NCBI GenBank assembly: GCA_946811185.2
Contig: OX328102.1
Coordinates: forward strand, 12,525,194 to 12,589,193
From: Hippopus hippopus
Taxonomy: Eukaryota > Mollusca > Bivalvia > Cardiida > Cardiidae
Length of the DNA: 64,000 nucleotides
Direction: 5' to 3'
This document shows positions 11,026 to 21,827 of this stretch, in pieces. The notes beneath the pieces were generated by a model, which was given only the letters and a program-made list of their open reading frames with translations, did no database searches and was not told the DNA's origin. The position numbers were made by a program, and so were the translations under genes. Numbering within the stretch: position 1 is the first letter of the stretch; each line of letters starts with the position of its first letter.

Positions 11026-11281
11026 GAGCCACACTCTGGCCAAAGGGAGCTTAATGTATCCCTATGATGCATTGTACCAAGTAAGTCATCATATAGACTC
11101 ATGAAATCCATTCAGTCTAACGTTTGACTGGATCTGGAGGTAGAATAGTCCTTGGACATACAAAAAATTGACCAATAGCAAAAAGTTTCAACCCATGTCA
11201 GCCTGCATGGACTGCGCAGGCTGACATGAGACAATACTATTTGTAGATGCATTAAGCCCCCTATTCATAGAGTATGGCTCA
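11026..11281 (+). repeat. GAGCC-MITE, full copy
   Basis: Inverted ends gagccacactctgg and agagtatggctc; inner palindrome around cagcctgcatggactgcg. Confidence 0.75.
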
Positions 11282-11656
11282 AATATTTTGATCTTTGTAT
11301 TAGTACGGTATTAATGTAATCAGTTTTCATGGCTTTGTTCATCTTGGAAAAGAGGTTTGTGCAACATGGCAAAGAAAATAAAAGTATGAAAATTGCTGTT
11401 TAATGTTTCTTACATCTTTTAGATTTTCTTTTTATATAAAAATGAAAATTTCAGTGCAAGCACTGGGTGGAAATGTTTATTAATACAAGCTATACCTGAA
11501 AGAGTAACCATATTTTGAAGCTCTAATATGATATTCAGCACCACATCTGTAATCTTTTGTTTATACAGGCTTCAAGCATGTTCTGATTTCTTTCAGACTT
11601 CAAATTTTAAATTCAGCATCTTTTTCTACATTCAAACGTTGTTCTGCACATCCTGA

Positions 11657-11830
11657 TTAATCCTTTACCACACAATCTGGAGTTTTAATGACCCTGTGGA
11701 AGAAGGTTCAGAATACATGAGGGAAAAGGTGAAAATGCTGGTAACTAGCATTTTCTCTTTTTCCAACAAAGTTTTCTGCCCTTTTACTTACAGGGTCCTT
11801 TAAACTCGGGATTGTGTGGTAAAGGTTTAA
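11657..11830 (+). repeat. Pal-MITE, homo form A+A
   Basis: Left ttaatcctttaccacaca, right gggattgtgtggtaaaggtt: both arms are A type, so the element is palindromic end to end. Confidence 0.75.
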
Positions 11831-11910
11831 AGACCCTGGGAGAAAAAAGGTTTTGGAAAATATCAAAGGAAAAGGAGAAAATGCTGGTAATAGGTATATT
11901 CTCATTTAAC

Positions 11911-12900
11911 TATAGGGTGACCCAAAAAAAATGCCACCCATAAAATCGTTAATAAAATTCACAATCCTTTCTGCAATGCAACCAAATTTTGTACAAATGA
12001 ACTTCAGTCTATGCCTGACGTGTCCACCAAGTTTCAGCCATGAATGTCCAACAGCCTTTGTTTTAGGTCTATTCCATGATATGCTCAAATGTGCACCTTT
12101 GCATTGCAAGCGACATGCAAAATTGACAATAACTCTGACACACTTGTCCCTCAGTATTGATCGCTAAGAGTGAACTCAAAGAATAACATCTTCTGGGGCA
12201 ACCACACCAGAAGATTGTCTGCAGAGGCCTGGCTGCCCTCCATCAAGTACACCGTGTGAGTTGCAGTATGAAAACATGGGATCATTGGTCCGTACTGGTT
12301 TGAAGACCAGAATGAACAGTCAATCAAGATCAATACTGAGCGCTTCCTAGTGGTTGTTAAGAAGTTTTGGGCAGACAAAGAGGTGTTGTTAGGGATGAAG
12401 AGTGGTTTCAACAGGATGGAGCAACTCTCTAACTTCAAATCACTCGTTGGATTGGCTGCTGGAACACTTTGGTGATCGTCTCATCAGTAGGTGTGATCCT
12501 GAATAGGCTTTTCACTCACCGGACCTTAACTCCCTAGATTTATTCCTGTGGGGTTATCTCAAAGATAATGTCTATCGGAACAACTCCTAGACTATTCCTG
12601 AACTGAAGAGGGCCATCATGGCCAAAATCAGGGCATTACTGAGGGAGGAGTGTGTGTCAGAGTTATTGACAATTTTGCATTTCGTATCCAGGTGTGCTTG
12701 CATCGCAGATGTGCACATTTGGAGCATATCATGGAACAGAGATAAAACAAAGGCTGTTGGGCATTCATGGCTGGAACTTGGTGGACACCTCAGGCATAGA
12801 CTGAAGTTCATTTTTACCAAATATGGTTGGATTGCAGAAAGGATTGTGAATTTTATTGACAATTTTGTTGGTGGCATTTTTTTGGGGGTGTCAACCTGTA
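11911..12900 (+). mobile_element. Mariner-like element with long inverted arms
   Basis: About 260 bp at each side are inverted copies (left 11913-12170, right about 12645-12900), starting gggtgacccaaaaaaaatgc on the left. A TA flanks each side. The right arm includes the coding end of a mariner-type transposase, so the left arm is an inverted duplicate of that 3' end, a foldback-like derivative. Confidence 0.75.
12240..12740 (+). pseudogene. Decayed mariner transposase, C-terminal half
   Basis: Frame-hopping translation gives IIGPYWFEDQNEQSIKINTE, SPDLNSLDLFLWGYLKDNVY and LKRAIMAKIRALLREECV, typical of the catalytic C-terminal part of mariner transposases. Several stops and frameshifts; the N-terminal DNA-binding part is absent. 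Not functional. Confidence 0.75.
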
Positions 12901-13013
12901 CAATAATTCTACCCTTTCTAAAATAAATTTTATTCATTTGAGCCACATTTCACTTTCTGTATTCAACTGCTTTCAATTTGGGCTAGTCTAAAATGTTGTA
13001 GTCCGGTATGGAT

Positions 13014-13221
13014 TTAACCCTTCACCTCACTACAAAAATAGAGCGTTTGCAGATAGAACTTTAGATATGGCTCAAATAGCATAATTTTCTGGAAGAGCGA
13101 AAATATTTTAGGAAAAGGAGAAAATGCTTGTTACAAGCATTTTCTCCTTTTTCCAAAATGTTTTCAGATGCCTACCTTTCTGAAGATCGTTCAAACTCAG
13201 TATAGTGTGGTAAAGGATTTA
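13014..13221 (-). repeat. Pal-MITE (B+A)
   Basis: Shares TTAA 13014-13017 with the split copy on its left. Core aatgcttgttacaagcatt is a perfect palindrome. Confidence 0.85.
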
Positions 13222-13256
13222 CTGTGTAATTTAAACATAAAAAAGTCCTGTTTAAG

Positions 13257-13560
13257 CACTTGTTATCCCCTGCCGAAGGCGGAGGGATATAGTTTTAGCG
13301 TTGTCCGTCCCTCCTTCCATCTGTCTGTCTGGGACCATATCTCCAATACCATTGGACAGAATTTCGTGAAACTTTATACATGTGTACAATAACCTATTCT
13401 ACCGATATACTTCTTCTTTTTTTTTTTTTTTTTTGATTCGATGCAAAATGGCCGACTGGGAATGATTTTGAGTTACGTGGTCATGTAAGTTTTTCAAAAG
13501 GTCTTTTTCAGCGGGGGATATCATTTCAATGAAATTGCTTGTTCATTACAATTTTAGCAA
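13257..13560. mobile_element. HINE-like element D, copy 1
   Basis: Starts cttgttatcccctgccgaag, has ccgtccctccttcc, then gggaccatatctccaatacc, a T tract at 13411-13434 and ggccgactggga. The inverse copy is at 20196-20465. Confidence 0.65.
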
Positions 13561-13605
13561 AGAAAAAACAGCAATTCATACTGTGATAATTAGAAGATAC
13601 TCCTT

Positions 13606-14060
13606 CACCCTTTACCAAAAAATTTAGATCCATCTTACTTTAAAGCATTTGCATGCAACAAATGAACATGACCTACATGATTTAACTTGTTCCTAAAAAG
13701 TAGAAAACATTGTAGAAAATTGAGAAAAATGCTGGTTACCAACATTTCCTCCTTTTCCCACAATGTTTTCAAAAGCTTTCTTTCTCTGGGTTGTTAAAAT
13801 CCAGGATTGTTTGGTAAAGGGTTAACAGTTTACCAGATAATACTGTCTTTTTACAATCCTGAGGAATGAAGCTTTTGAGACATTGTCGAAAAAGGTAGAA
13901 AATGTTAGTGATCACCATTTCACTGTTTCCTACTTTATTTTCAAATCATGCAGGACGAATCTGAACATTGAGCCACCTATATTTCATTAAATTTTGTTTG
14001 TCTGCTTGATGTTTTCAATATGGATGAGTCTAAAATTTCGTTGTTACACGTAGGTAAAAA
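13606..14060. repeat. Two Pal-MITEs sharing one TTAA
   Basis: B+A copy 13606-13825 and A+B copy 13822-14060 share TTAA 13822-13825. The second ends 38 bp before NEK exon g. Confidence 0.8.
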
Positions 14061-14098
14061 AGGAACAAAAGATGAGTAGATATCTATTCCATAATCAG

Positions 14099-14198
14099 GT
14101 TAATTCTGAACAAACTGGATGGAAGAAAAGAGGTATTGGAAAAGATTCGCAGTGCTATTTCTGAGACAAAAGACATTGAAAGACAGACACAGTTTTTG
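14099..14198 (+). CDS. NEK-like kinase exon g (tail helix)
   Basis: Acceptor ataatcag, donor TTTTTG|gtatat, phase 2 in and 0 out. It encodes LILNKLDGRKEVLEKIRSAI and SETKDIERQTQFL, a charged, probably coiled-coil segment. A partial copy of its 5' edge lies at 14531. Confidence 0.8.
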
Positions 14199-15591
14199 GT
14201 ATATATCATTATTTTCACTTCTTACATACTCTTCTTTGGATTACAAATAAATAACAGTGGATAACAACCTGATAATTTAGCTTGGCTGTAACATCACTGC
14301 TTATACAGTTTTGTATTCCTGCACCTGCAGTGGGAACATCTCATGTGACCAGCATCCACAACTACCTAGGTCAAATCACAATGTTTTGGCTAAAAATTAA
14401 ATGTCCTAACTCTTTTACAAACAACAAAAATTTGGACTTCTTTGAAATTTGAAGGGATTGTCAATTACTATGGTAACTGACACCTGATACACAGTTTAGA
14501 AAACTCTCATTTTGCTATTTGTTTCTACATCAGGTTAATTCTGAAAAAACTGCAAACTACATGCATACTTACCATGCAGTTATATACTGTGGTCCACATT
14601 GGCATGGGTTTAAGCAGTTGAAAACCATAAAAATCTTCAGATTATTTTTTTGTCTTTATATCATACGTTCATGACTGATGTTTGAAAAAGATAAATTATC
14701 CTGAAATTTTGTTGAAAATTGAAAATTTGATTTACAACCCCCCCCACCCCTGCAATTTGAGGGGAGAAGGGGGTTAGTCCACTTAGTCTATTATTTTAGG
14801 AATGAAAAAGACACTGAAGCTATGATAATCCACAATATTCAGAGAAAATAGATATGTTAAGCATTTGAACTTCAGACTTGGTATGAAATAAGAAAGAAAA
14901 ACAGTATGAAATCTCATAAACATGTATGTTTCTACTGGTTTGCAAGCAAATGTAGTTCCAGCAGCACATGATTTTTTTTTTTTTCATGGAGCTATGAAAA
15001 AGGTTTTACAGCCAAACAGAATTTGCCAATATTGATTGAAACAACTAATATTGAATTATACTTTGGTGAACAAGAAAATTTTAAAATGTGACATTAGAAC
15101 AGTTTAGAAAATATCACTCATGGATTATTAGAAATTAGATGAATTTTTTCTATGTACTCTTAACACCAAGAGTGTATAGAAAAAAAAAAAAAATCATCTT
15201 TTTTCTCAATGAGCAATTTTAAGTAGTTTTCTTAATATGCTTGTCAACAACTGCCAACAGAGCAATCAGAGCAATATAGGCTCTCTTTGGCCTCTTGTTC
15301 TGTTTTATTTTCTAACAAAAACAGATCGTAAAGCCTGTACTAAATTGAAATACAAATGACTGTCAAAATACATAAAGGACAAGCATTTGAAGAGTAGGAA
15401 AACATTCCTTACAACCCTACAAAACATGCTGTGGAAAATAAAAAAGCAATTGCTTTGTTTCCCACAATATTTTCCAAAGCTTTTCACTATAGAAGTAATT
15501 TGAACAGAAATAGATTACCAGGAAGTGCTGTGTAAAAAGGTCCTGAATTTGACATTAACTTTTTTTCATTTCTTTTTTATGATAACCACAG
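14199..15591. other. Last NEK intron, mostly unrecognised
   Basis: No gene. A short copy of the exon g acceptor edge is at 14531. Homopolymer runs occur at 14970 and 15180. A HINE-type end (ggcctcttgttctg) lies at 15286-15299. Confidence 0.6.
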
Positions 15592-15705
15592 GCTAGCATG
15601 GAAAATCTACTTGGACAAGATATGTACAACAAGTGTAGACTGCATTTACAGCCACTCTGGGGTTATAGAAGAGAACTGTTGAAAGAAAAGTTTCAGATGG
15701 TCTGA
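15592..15705 (+). CDS. NEK-like kinase terminal exon h
   Basis: Acceptor aaccacag, phase 0, 37 codons and TGA at 15703-15705. It encodes ASMENLLGQDMYNKC and ends KEKFQMV. No close AATAAA follows; a Pal-MITE starts 72 bp after the stop. Confidence 0.85.
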   Translation, partial: ASMENLLGQDMYNKCRLHLQPLWGYRRELLKEKFQMV

Positions 15706-15776
15706 GGGAAAAACAAGAGAGGTCTTCACTAGGCAAAAACACTTTTTTTAATTCTCCACATTGCATTTGCAGTTAT

Positions 15777-16161
15777 TTAACTGACTCTTTACCATACAAG
15801 AAAATTTTAGACTGAATAGAACTGAAAGCATTTGCAGAGAACAAACTTAAGATTGCTCAAATGGTGAGATTTGTCTTTGATAGGACAGAAAACATTGTGG
15901 GAAAAAGAGAAAATGCTGGTTACCAGCATTTCCTCCTTTTCCCACAATGTTTTCAAACGCCTTCTTCCTCAGGACTATTAAATCATGTATGGTAAAGGCT
16001 TAAATATGGGTCAAATAATGGTACTTGTCTCTGAAAGGACTGAAAAAATTGAGAGAAAGAGAAAATGCTAGCTAGCATTCTCTCCTTTACAAAGTAAGTT
16101 TTCTTCAAAAGCCTTTTACCTTATGGTTGAGATACAAGGTTTAGTTTGGTAAAGGGTTAAC
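15777..16161 (-). repeat. Two Pal-MITE copies (B+A) in a row
   Basis: 15777-16003 with TTAA at both ends and a clean core; then a copy with truncated arm B to 16160, ending tttggtaaagggttaa. Confidence 0.85.
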
Positions 16162-16280
16162 ACTGTAAAGAATATACGGGTAGCTGACAAGGTTTTAAAT
16201 AGGTAGTAGTAGGTATAATGATATTAGAAAGTCCTCATCATTTCATTCATACATTCAAAATACAAGTTCATTATTACACA

Positions 16281-16512
16281 TTAACCTTATACATGTACCA
16301 CACAATCCCTAGCTTTAACGACCCTAAGGAAACATACCTTTGAACACATTGTGGGAAAAGGAGAAAATGCTGGTAATCAGCATTTTCTACTTTTCCCACA
16401 ATTTTTTCTTCCCTTTGAAGAAATATCCAACATTTGAGACCATTCAGTTTGTCATCTGCAAATGCTTTCAATTTGGTCTAGTCTAAAATTTTTTCATCTG
16501 GTTCAGGGTTAA
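16281..16512 (+). repeat. Pal-MITE (A+B)
   Basis: TTAA at 16281-16284 and 16509-16512; core gctggtaatcagcattttct. Confidence 0.9.
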
Positions 16513-16907
16513 AGGCTCATTCAAATACATAGCGAAAACAAAAAATAAAAATAAAATTTTCAAAATCAATAGAAGAAATTATTTTGTTTTGACGCTGGTA
16601 TTCTGAAGCAAGTCTGCAAAAGAATTGTGCTCAAAAACAAGAAGAATCAGATGATTTTGCAAGAATTCTGAACACTCTCCACCCCATGATACACTGTATT
16701 AATCTCTACATACTCACCTGATTTTGTATGCATGCATATACCAATTCAAAACAAACACTACACAACGTATGCTGAAGATATCCTAAACAGCAAATACTGT
16801 TGCTTTATTGCTTATATCATCTTTATTTCTTTTTACATGAGCATAGATTCTATACAACACTGAATAGCTAAATGTCAACCTACAGCCGTTTTCCCACATA
16901 AACTTTG

Positions 16908-17085
16908 TCAAAACAATGTTCATACGTTTTACGACCTTCATGAAGAAGAATTTTGAAAACATAATGGGGAAGGAGAAAATGATAGCAAGCATTTTCTCCT
17001 TTTCCCACAATGTTTTCTGTCCTTTTAAAGACAATTGCTTTGGATTTGACAAGTTCAAAACTTTGTTGTTTGATAAAGAAGTAAC
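16908..17085 (+). repeat. Pal-MITE (A+B), shortened
   Basis: Arm A eroded at the outer end; arm B lacks the middle (no gagccacatttaattt). Confidence 0.65.
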
Positions 17086-17200
17086 CAACTAGATTTTCTA
17101 TCAAATTCTTCACTTTATAGTTAGGTGATTTTTGTATCGTCAATCATTTTGCTTCAAAGTTGTGCTCAAAAGCAAGAGTCTAGTAGTACAGTAAAACCTG

Positions 17201-17512
17201 ACCGGCTGGAATAGCTCAAGTGGTGGAGCATGAGACTCATGAACAAGTATCAGACTACAAGAGGATTTGCGTTCGATTCCCTGGGCTGGCGAGCTACAAT
17301 TTTTAGTAGTCTTTTGGATGAGACCTTAAACCAAGGTCCCCAGTGAGGGCTGTATACACTGAGCAAGTTAAAGAACCATGTGTAACTTAGAATTGGTTTT
17401 ATCATGTATCTTGCACTATCATCTGACCTTGCCCATACTGACAACTAATGGCAATGATAAGTAAATGAAAATCACTCAAATCTGATAAATAAAAATCAAT
17501 CAAATTAATACG
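17201..17512 (+). mobile_element. tRNA-derived SINE with 10 bp target duplication
   Basis: The 5' part is tRNA-like with an A-box-like tagctcaagtgg (17212-17223) and a B-box-like gttcgattcc (17271-17280). The tail is A-rich. The 10 bases gtaaaacctg occur at 17191-17200 and again at 17513-17522, a target-site duplication. It is not a working tRNA gene: the stem regions do not pair as an acceptor stem. Confidence 0.8.
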
Positions 17513-17559
17513 GTAAAACCTGTCTTATTGGCTACCTCTATCAGCACTTTTCCAGACAA

Positions 17560-17760
17560 CTTTTTGACTCTTCCAAACTGAGAGCATTTGCAGATGACAA
17601 ATTCAAAATTGGTACCAATTTGCCAAATATCTCTGAAAGGGATGAACACATAGTGGGAAATAAAGAAAATGCTGCTTACAAGAACTTTCTCCTTTCCCCC
17701 CCAGTGTTTTCAAAAGCCATCCCCTTTGGGAATGATAAAGCATGGAATTGTTAGGTAACT
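17560..17760 (-). repeat. Pal-MITE (B+A), eroded
   Basis: B arm signature gagagcatttgcagatgaca; right arm aattgttaggtaac; core partly lost. Confidence 0.7.
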
Positions 17761-17856
17761 AGGTAATGACCTATAATATGCAAACATGAAAATTTCCTTC
17801 TAGAGAAGCCAGATACATGTATGTTGAATTGTACTTGTGCTAAGCTAGCATCTGTC

Positions 17857-18033
17857 TTAACCCTTTACCATGTAAACCCTTGTTCTTAACAATCTTGAAA
17901 AAAGCTTTGGAAAACTTTGTGGGAAATGAAAAAAAAATGCTGGTAACCTGCATTTTCTCCTTTTCCCACAATGTTTTCAAAGGCTGTTTACTTCACGGTT
18001 GTTAAAACTCAGGATTGTGTGGTAAAGGGTTGA
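17857..18033 (+). repeat. Pal-MITE, homo form A+A
   Basis: Left ttaaccctttaccatgtaaa; right ttaaaactcaggattgtgtg. Both arms A type; core intact. Confidence 0.8.
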
Positions 18034-18116
18034 TAGCATTTTATTATTATTTTGACAATTTTATGTGCCAGTAGTTTGTATATCATAAACATAATTATGT
18101 GTATGTTGTTGACTAA

Positions 18117-18500
18117 TTAACCATTTAACACACAACTAAATCTTAGACTTGTACAAATGGAAAGCATTTGCCATCAGCAGGTTAAAACGGCTCAAAGGAT
18201 AGAATAGTGTTTATTAAAAAGGTAGTAAATATTGTGGGATAAGGAGTAAATGCCGGTAACCAGCACTGTCTCCTTTTTCAACAATGCTTTTAAAAGCCTT
18301 TCTCATCAGGACCATTAAAACTCTGTATTCTCTGGTAAAGGATAACTTTTTCACCACCTGCAGACATTATTTTTGTCTTGCAGATCTCTTTAAAAACATT
18401 GTGGCAAAAGAAGAAATTAGTTATAAAGGACAATTTCTTCTTATTCTACAATGTTTTCATAATTATTCATGTATTAAACCTGAATTCAAGTTGCCAGTCC
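18117..18500 (-). repeat. Pal-MITE (B+A) and degenerate neighbour
   Basis: B+A 18117-18344, then a degenerate hairpin 18345-18500 with aaaacattgtggcaaaagaa and its inverse. Confidence 0.7.
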
Positions 18501-18503
18501 ACA

Positions 18504-18732
18504 TTAAACCCTTAATCAAACATTCTAAGTTTTACAAACCCTAAAGAAGAAGACTTTTGAAAACATTGTGGAAAAAGGAGAAAATGCTGGTAACCAGCAT
18601 TTCCTCCTTTTTCCACCGTGTTTTCCATCCTTCCAAAATCAAATTTCAGTACCTGAGTCATATTTATTTAGTTGTCTGCAAATGCTTTTAATTTGGACAA
18701 GTCTTAAACTTTTCTGTTCTGTAAAGAGTTAA
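18504..18732 (+). repeat. Pal-MITE (A+B)
   Basis: TTAA at both ends, core gctggtaaccagcatttcct, arm B intact. Confidence 0.9.
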
Positions 18733-18893
18733 AAATAAATCTGATTTAGTAGGTAATGAGTCAAAATAAATTCCAGAAAATATTTATTATTTGAAGAAAA
18801 TAATATAATAAAATTTATACAATAGTTGTTGTTGTTATTCATTTGAAATTTTGTCACACATCATTGAAAATGCAACCAATTTCAGTCCGCACA

Positions 18894-19111
18894 TTTCACC
18901 ATGTAATCCCAAGCTTAAACGACCCCAGGAAAAAAAGCCTTACAAAAACAGAGGGAAAAGGAGAAATGCTGGTAGCCAGCATTTTCTCCTATACCCACAA
19001 TTTTTTCTCTACTTTTAAATCCATCATTTCAGCAACATTTAATTTGTCGTTTGCAGATGCTTTCAATTTGGACAAGTTTAATATTACATGTATGTTATCT
19101 GGTACAGATTA
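18894..19111 (+). repeat. Pal-MITE (A+B)
   Basis: Arm A begins tttcaccatgtaatcccaag; arm B ends atctggtacagattaa. Confidence 0.8.
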
Positions 19112-19142
19112 AAAGTGCTAAGCACAGTTTCAGTTGAAACTC

Positions 19143-19206
19143 CAGACAGTGTAGATCAAGGTTTGGCTGCACAGAATTTGCTATCTGATCTTAAGTCTAC
19201 ATTATC
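19143..19206 (+). repeat. GTAGATC palindrome
   Basis: Inverted halves cagtgtagatcaagg and cttaagtctacattatc around gctgcacagaatttgc. Confidence 0.6.
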
Positions 19207-19278
19207 TACCTCTTGTGATAGAGTTGAACCTTGTCTGAAAAGGAACAGCTGACAATCATCACATTTTCCACAATTCTT

Positions 19279-19487
19279 TTAACCCTTTACCATACAATCC
19301 CAACTTTCAACGACCCTGTGAAAGATGCCTTTTGAAAACAGTGTGGGAACAGGAGAAAATGCTGGTAACCAGCATTTTCTCCTTTTCCCATAATGTTTTC
19401 TACCCTACCAAAGACAAATTGCATCATTTGAATTGTCCACTTCCAAGCTGAGCAAGTCTGCCTTTTAATCATGTGGTAAAGAGTTAA
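19279..19487 (+). repeat. Pal-MITE (A+B)
   Basis: TTAA at both ends; arm B lacks its middle; core intact. Confidence 0.85.
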
Positions 19488-19556
19488 AGGCTCTCTAAAG
19501 GTGACATAAAAAGTGACGTTTGTGTATGAGCGGGTCATAAATTGGTTAAAGAATAT

Positions 19557-19817
19557 GAGCTATGCTCTGGCAAAAGGGGGCTTAATGCATCTCCGTGATG
19601 CATTATACCAAGCAAGCCATCACATAGTTATGGATCCAAAATCGCCACTTTTTTAAAAACTGACTTAATCGTGAAATAAACTGGTCCTTGGACATACAGA
19701 AAATTGACAAATAGCGAAAAGTTTCGGCCCAGGTCAGCCTGCGATGACTGCGAAGGCTGACCTGGGTCAATACTTTTCGCAGATGCATCAAGCCCCCTTT
19801 TCACAGTGTATGGCTCA
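19557..19817 (+). repeat. GAGCC-MITE, full copy
   Basis: Ends gagctatgctctgg and gtgtatggctca are inverted; inner gtcagcctgcgatgactgcg. It lies just downstream of the MRPL42 stop, so it may fall in that gene's 3' UTR. Confidence 0.8.
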
Positions 19818-19879
19818 TATCTTTTCTGGCATGACAAAGATGAAGTAAGTGAGACCAGACCATCTCCTTTGCAGCTGAT

Positions 19880-19934
19880 CTATAGTCCCTCTCTTTCTTC
19901 TTCAACATTAGGGACGGCATATTTTTTCTTTGAA
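19880..19934 (-). CDS. MRPL42: MRPL42 terminal exon
   Basis: Acceptor tttcag; the split codon makes Asn, then SKKKYAVPNVEEEREGL and TAG (19882-19880). The basic-then-acidic tail differs from the basic vertebrate tail; assigned by phase and splice site only. Confidence 0.6.
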
Positions 19935-20005
19935 CTGAAATAAAAAAGAAAACAATTAGACAATTTAACCAAGAAATAATGACAAAAGAGTTATTCTCTT
20001 CACTC

Positions 20006-20110
20006 TTAACTCTCTACCAAACGACAAAATTTGAGACATGTCTAACATAACTCATTAATTGAATATTGTTTTTGGATGGGTAGTAAAAGTTGTGGGAAAA
20101 TGAGAGTTCA
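20006..20110 (-). repeat. Pal-MITE B-arm fragment
   Basis: Starts ttaactctctaccaaacgac and ends inside the hairpin arm, truncated before the HINE-like D copy. Confidence 0.65.
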
Positions 20111-20195
20111 CTGTTGAGTTCACTCATAATGACCTGACACAAATTGGAGCTGCCTTCTTTAAAAACACAGACTTCTCGTAAAATAGGGATAAAAC

Positions 20196-20465
20196 AAGCA
20201 ATTTTGTTGAAATGATATCCCCCACCGAAAAATTTACTTGACCGTGTAACTTAAAAACGCTCCCAGTCGGCCATTTTTCATCGAATCAAAAAAAAGAAAA
20301 GCATCTCAGCGGAATGGGTTATTGTACACATGTTGTTTAAGTTTCGCGAAATTCCATCCAATGGTATTGGAGATATTCTCCCAGACGGACACACGGACGG
20401 ACAGACGGAAGGAAGGACGGACAACGCTAAAACTATATCCCTTCGCCTTTGGCGGGGGATAACAA
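20196..20465. mobile_element. HINE-like element D, copy 2 (inverse)
   Basis: Reverse complement of the 13257 copy: cccagtcggccattttt, ggtattggagatattctccc, an (ACGG)-rich stretch and cccttcgcctttggcggggg, ending ataacaag. Confidence 0.7.
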
Positions 20466-21196
20466 GAGCTTCGCAGAGCGGCGCATATACGCCCGAAGGG
20501 GCTTGTCAGTGAAATGGGTTAAAATAAAGAATGTACCTTAAAAGAACAAGACACTGGACTAATAGGGATCACATAATTATGAGACCATGGAGTTATTTGT
20601 TCTTGTGCACTGCATTTCTCCTCAATGTGATCTATGCACCTGTGAAGTATCGTTTTAACACCTCTAATAGATTTAAATATGAAAAATAACAAAGGGCAAT
20701 ACGTCTTAAACTATGGGGCTGAAAGTTATAGTTCTTTTACACAGCACTTCTCCTTCATGTCATCTATCAACCTGTGAAGTTTCAGGTTTATATCTCTTGT
20801 AGTTTTCAAGTTATGCGCTAGACAAAATTTAAGCAAGAAAAATAACAAAGGGTAATAACTCCTAAATTATGCAATCAAGAGTTATGTTTCCTGTGCATTG
20901 CACTTTTTCTCGATGAAATCTATCCACCTATAAAGTATCATGTTTACACCTCTAATAGGTTTTGAGTTATGCTCCTGACAACATTTAAGTATAGAAAAAA
21001 ACAAAGGGCAATAACTCTAAAGAGATTCAAATGTAAAGAGTCAGATGCACAACTACACATCATAGAGATTCATTGTGGTAAGTTTGAACTTATTCCAATG
21101 GAAACTGTAGGAGGAGTTGCACACACAAGAAATTGCTGACGGACGGACGGACGGACGACCTGGGCCATAACATAATACGACCCTTCGGGTGTATAA
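20461..21196. mobile_element. HINE-like element K with about 155 bp units
   Basis: Starts aacaagagcttcgcagagcg and ends in (acgg)n then cccttcgggtgtataaaaag. Internal units are marked by aataacaaagggcaat-type wording at about 20685, 20840 and 20998. It abuts element D with no gap. Confidence 0.7.
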
Positions 21197-21204
21197 AAAG
21201 AGCA

Positions 21205-21656
21205 TTTACTCCTTACCACACAATCCCAAGTTTTAATGATCCTGGAGAATTAGCATTTTGAAAAACTTTGTGGGAAAAGGAGAAAATGCTGGTAACCAGC
21301 ATTTTCTCCTTTTCCCCCAGTTTTTTATAACCTTTCATCTAATTGTTTTTGCTACATTTATTATGTCCTCTGCAAATGCTTTCAATTTAGACAAGTCTAT
21401 AATTTAGCTATGTGGTAAAGGTGTAAGGTTAACTCTTTACCACACAATCCCGACTGTTAATGACCTTGAAGAAGAGAGCTTTTGAAAACATTGTGAGAAA
21501 AGGAGAAAATGCTGGTAACTAGCATTTTCTCCTTTTCCCTCAATGCTTTCTACTCAATCATAAGCAAGTTCCATTATTTGAGCCACCTTTGATTTGTCAT
21601 CTGCAAATGTGTCCAATGTGGACATGTCCAAAGTTTTGCCATTTGGTAAGGAGTTA
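21205..21656 (+). repeat. Two Pal-MITEs (A+B) in tandem
   Basis: 21205-21426 and 21429-21656, same orientation, both with excellent hairpin cores. They are joined near TTAA 21429-21432. Confidence 0.9.
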
Positions 21657-21827
21657 ATTATACATGTGAACATGTGATTAAATCGTGACTGAGAAAAGAA
21701 ATGCTTCTAAAAAAAGATTGCCAGTTTTTTTTTTAAGGCAATCTCGAGGAAGTAAAAGGAAAAAACATTTGTTTGGAGAAAGTAATGACTTATTGAAAAA
21801 TGCATCACAAGAAGAGGAGTTACTTAC

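Larger units (their letters stand above)
11830..13017 (+). repeat. Pal-MITE split by a mariner
   Basis: Arm A and half the core (11830-11910) and arm B (12901-13017, ending tccggtatggatttaa) form one copy interrupted by the mariner at 11911-12900. Confidence 0.7.
1179..15705 (+). other. NEK-like serine/threonine kinase gene, 3' part (eight exons)
   Basis: Eight exons on the plus strand join in phase into about 274 codons and a stop. The frame starts in kinase subdomain VIb (HRDIKTTN, catalytic Asp and Asn), then the metal-binding DFG (KIADFGLAR), an activation segment ending SPEM, subdomain IX (DIWSLGC) and subdomain XI (DSKDRPTACRIL). This order and the sequence around these motifs fit the NimA-related kinase family. 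After the kinase domain comes a polar linker, then a predicted helical tail containing ENLLGQDMYNKC, a pattern like the C-terminal segments of some NEKs. The tail is short, about 130 residues, with no RCC1 repeats (unlike NEK8/NEK9). The N-lobe (glycine loop, Lys, helix C) must lie left of the window. NEKs act in mitosis and cilia; which member this is cannot be told here. Introns hold more than 30 MITE copies. Confidence 0.85.

Noticed and set aside
17201..17290. A functional tRNA gene
   Set aside because: A and B boxes are present, but no proper acceptor stem or cloverleaf, and a SINE body with a target duplication follows.
19287..19538. Recurring peptides such as GENAGYQHFLLFPQCF in many short ORFs
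   Set aside because: They are translations of the Pal-MITE hairpin and occur at dozens of sites on both strands with broken frames; not a gene family.
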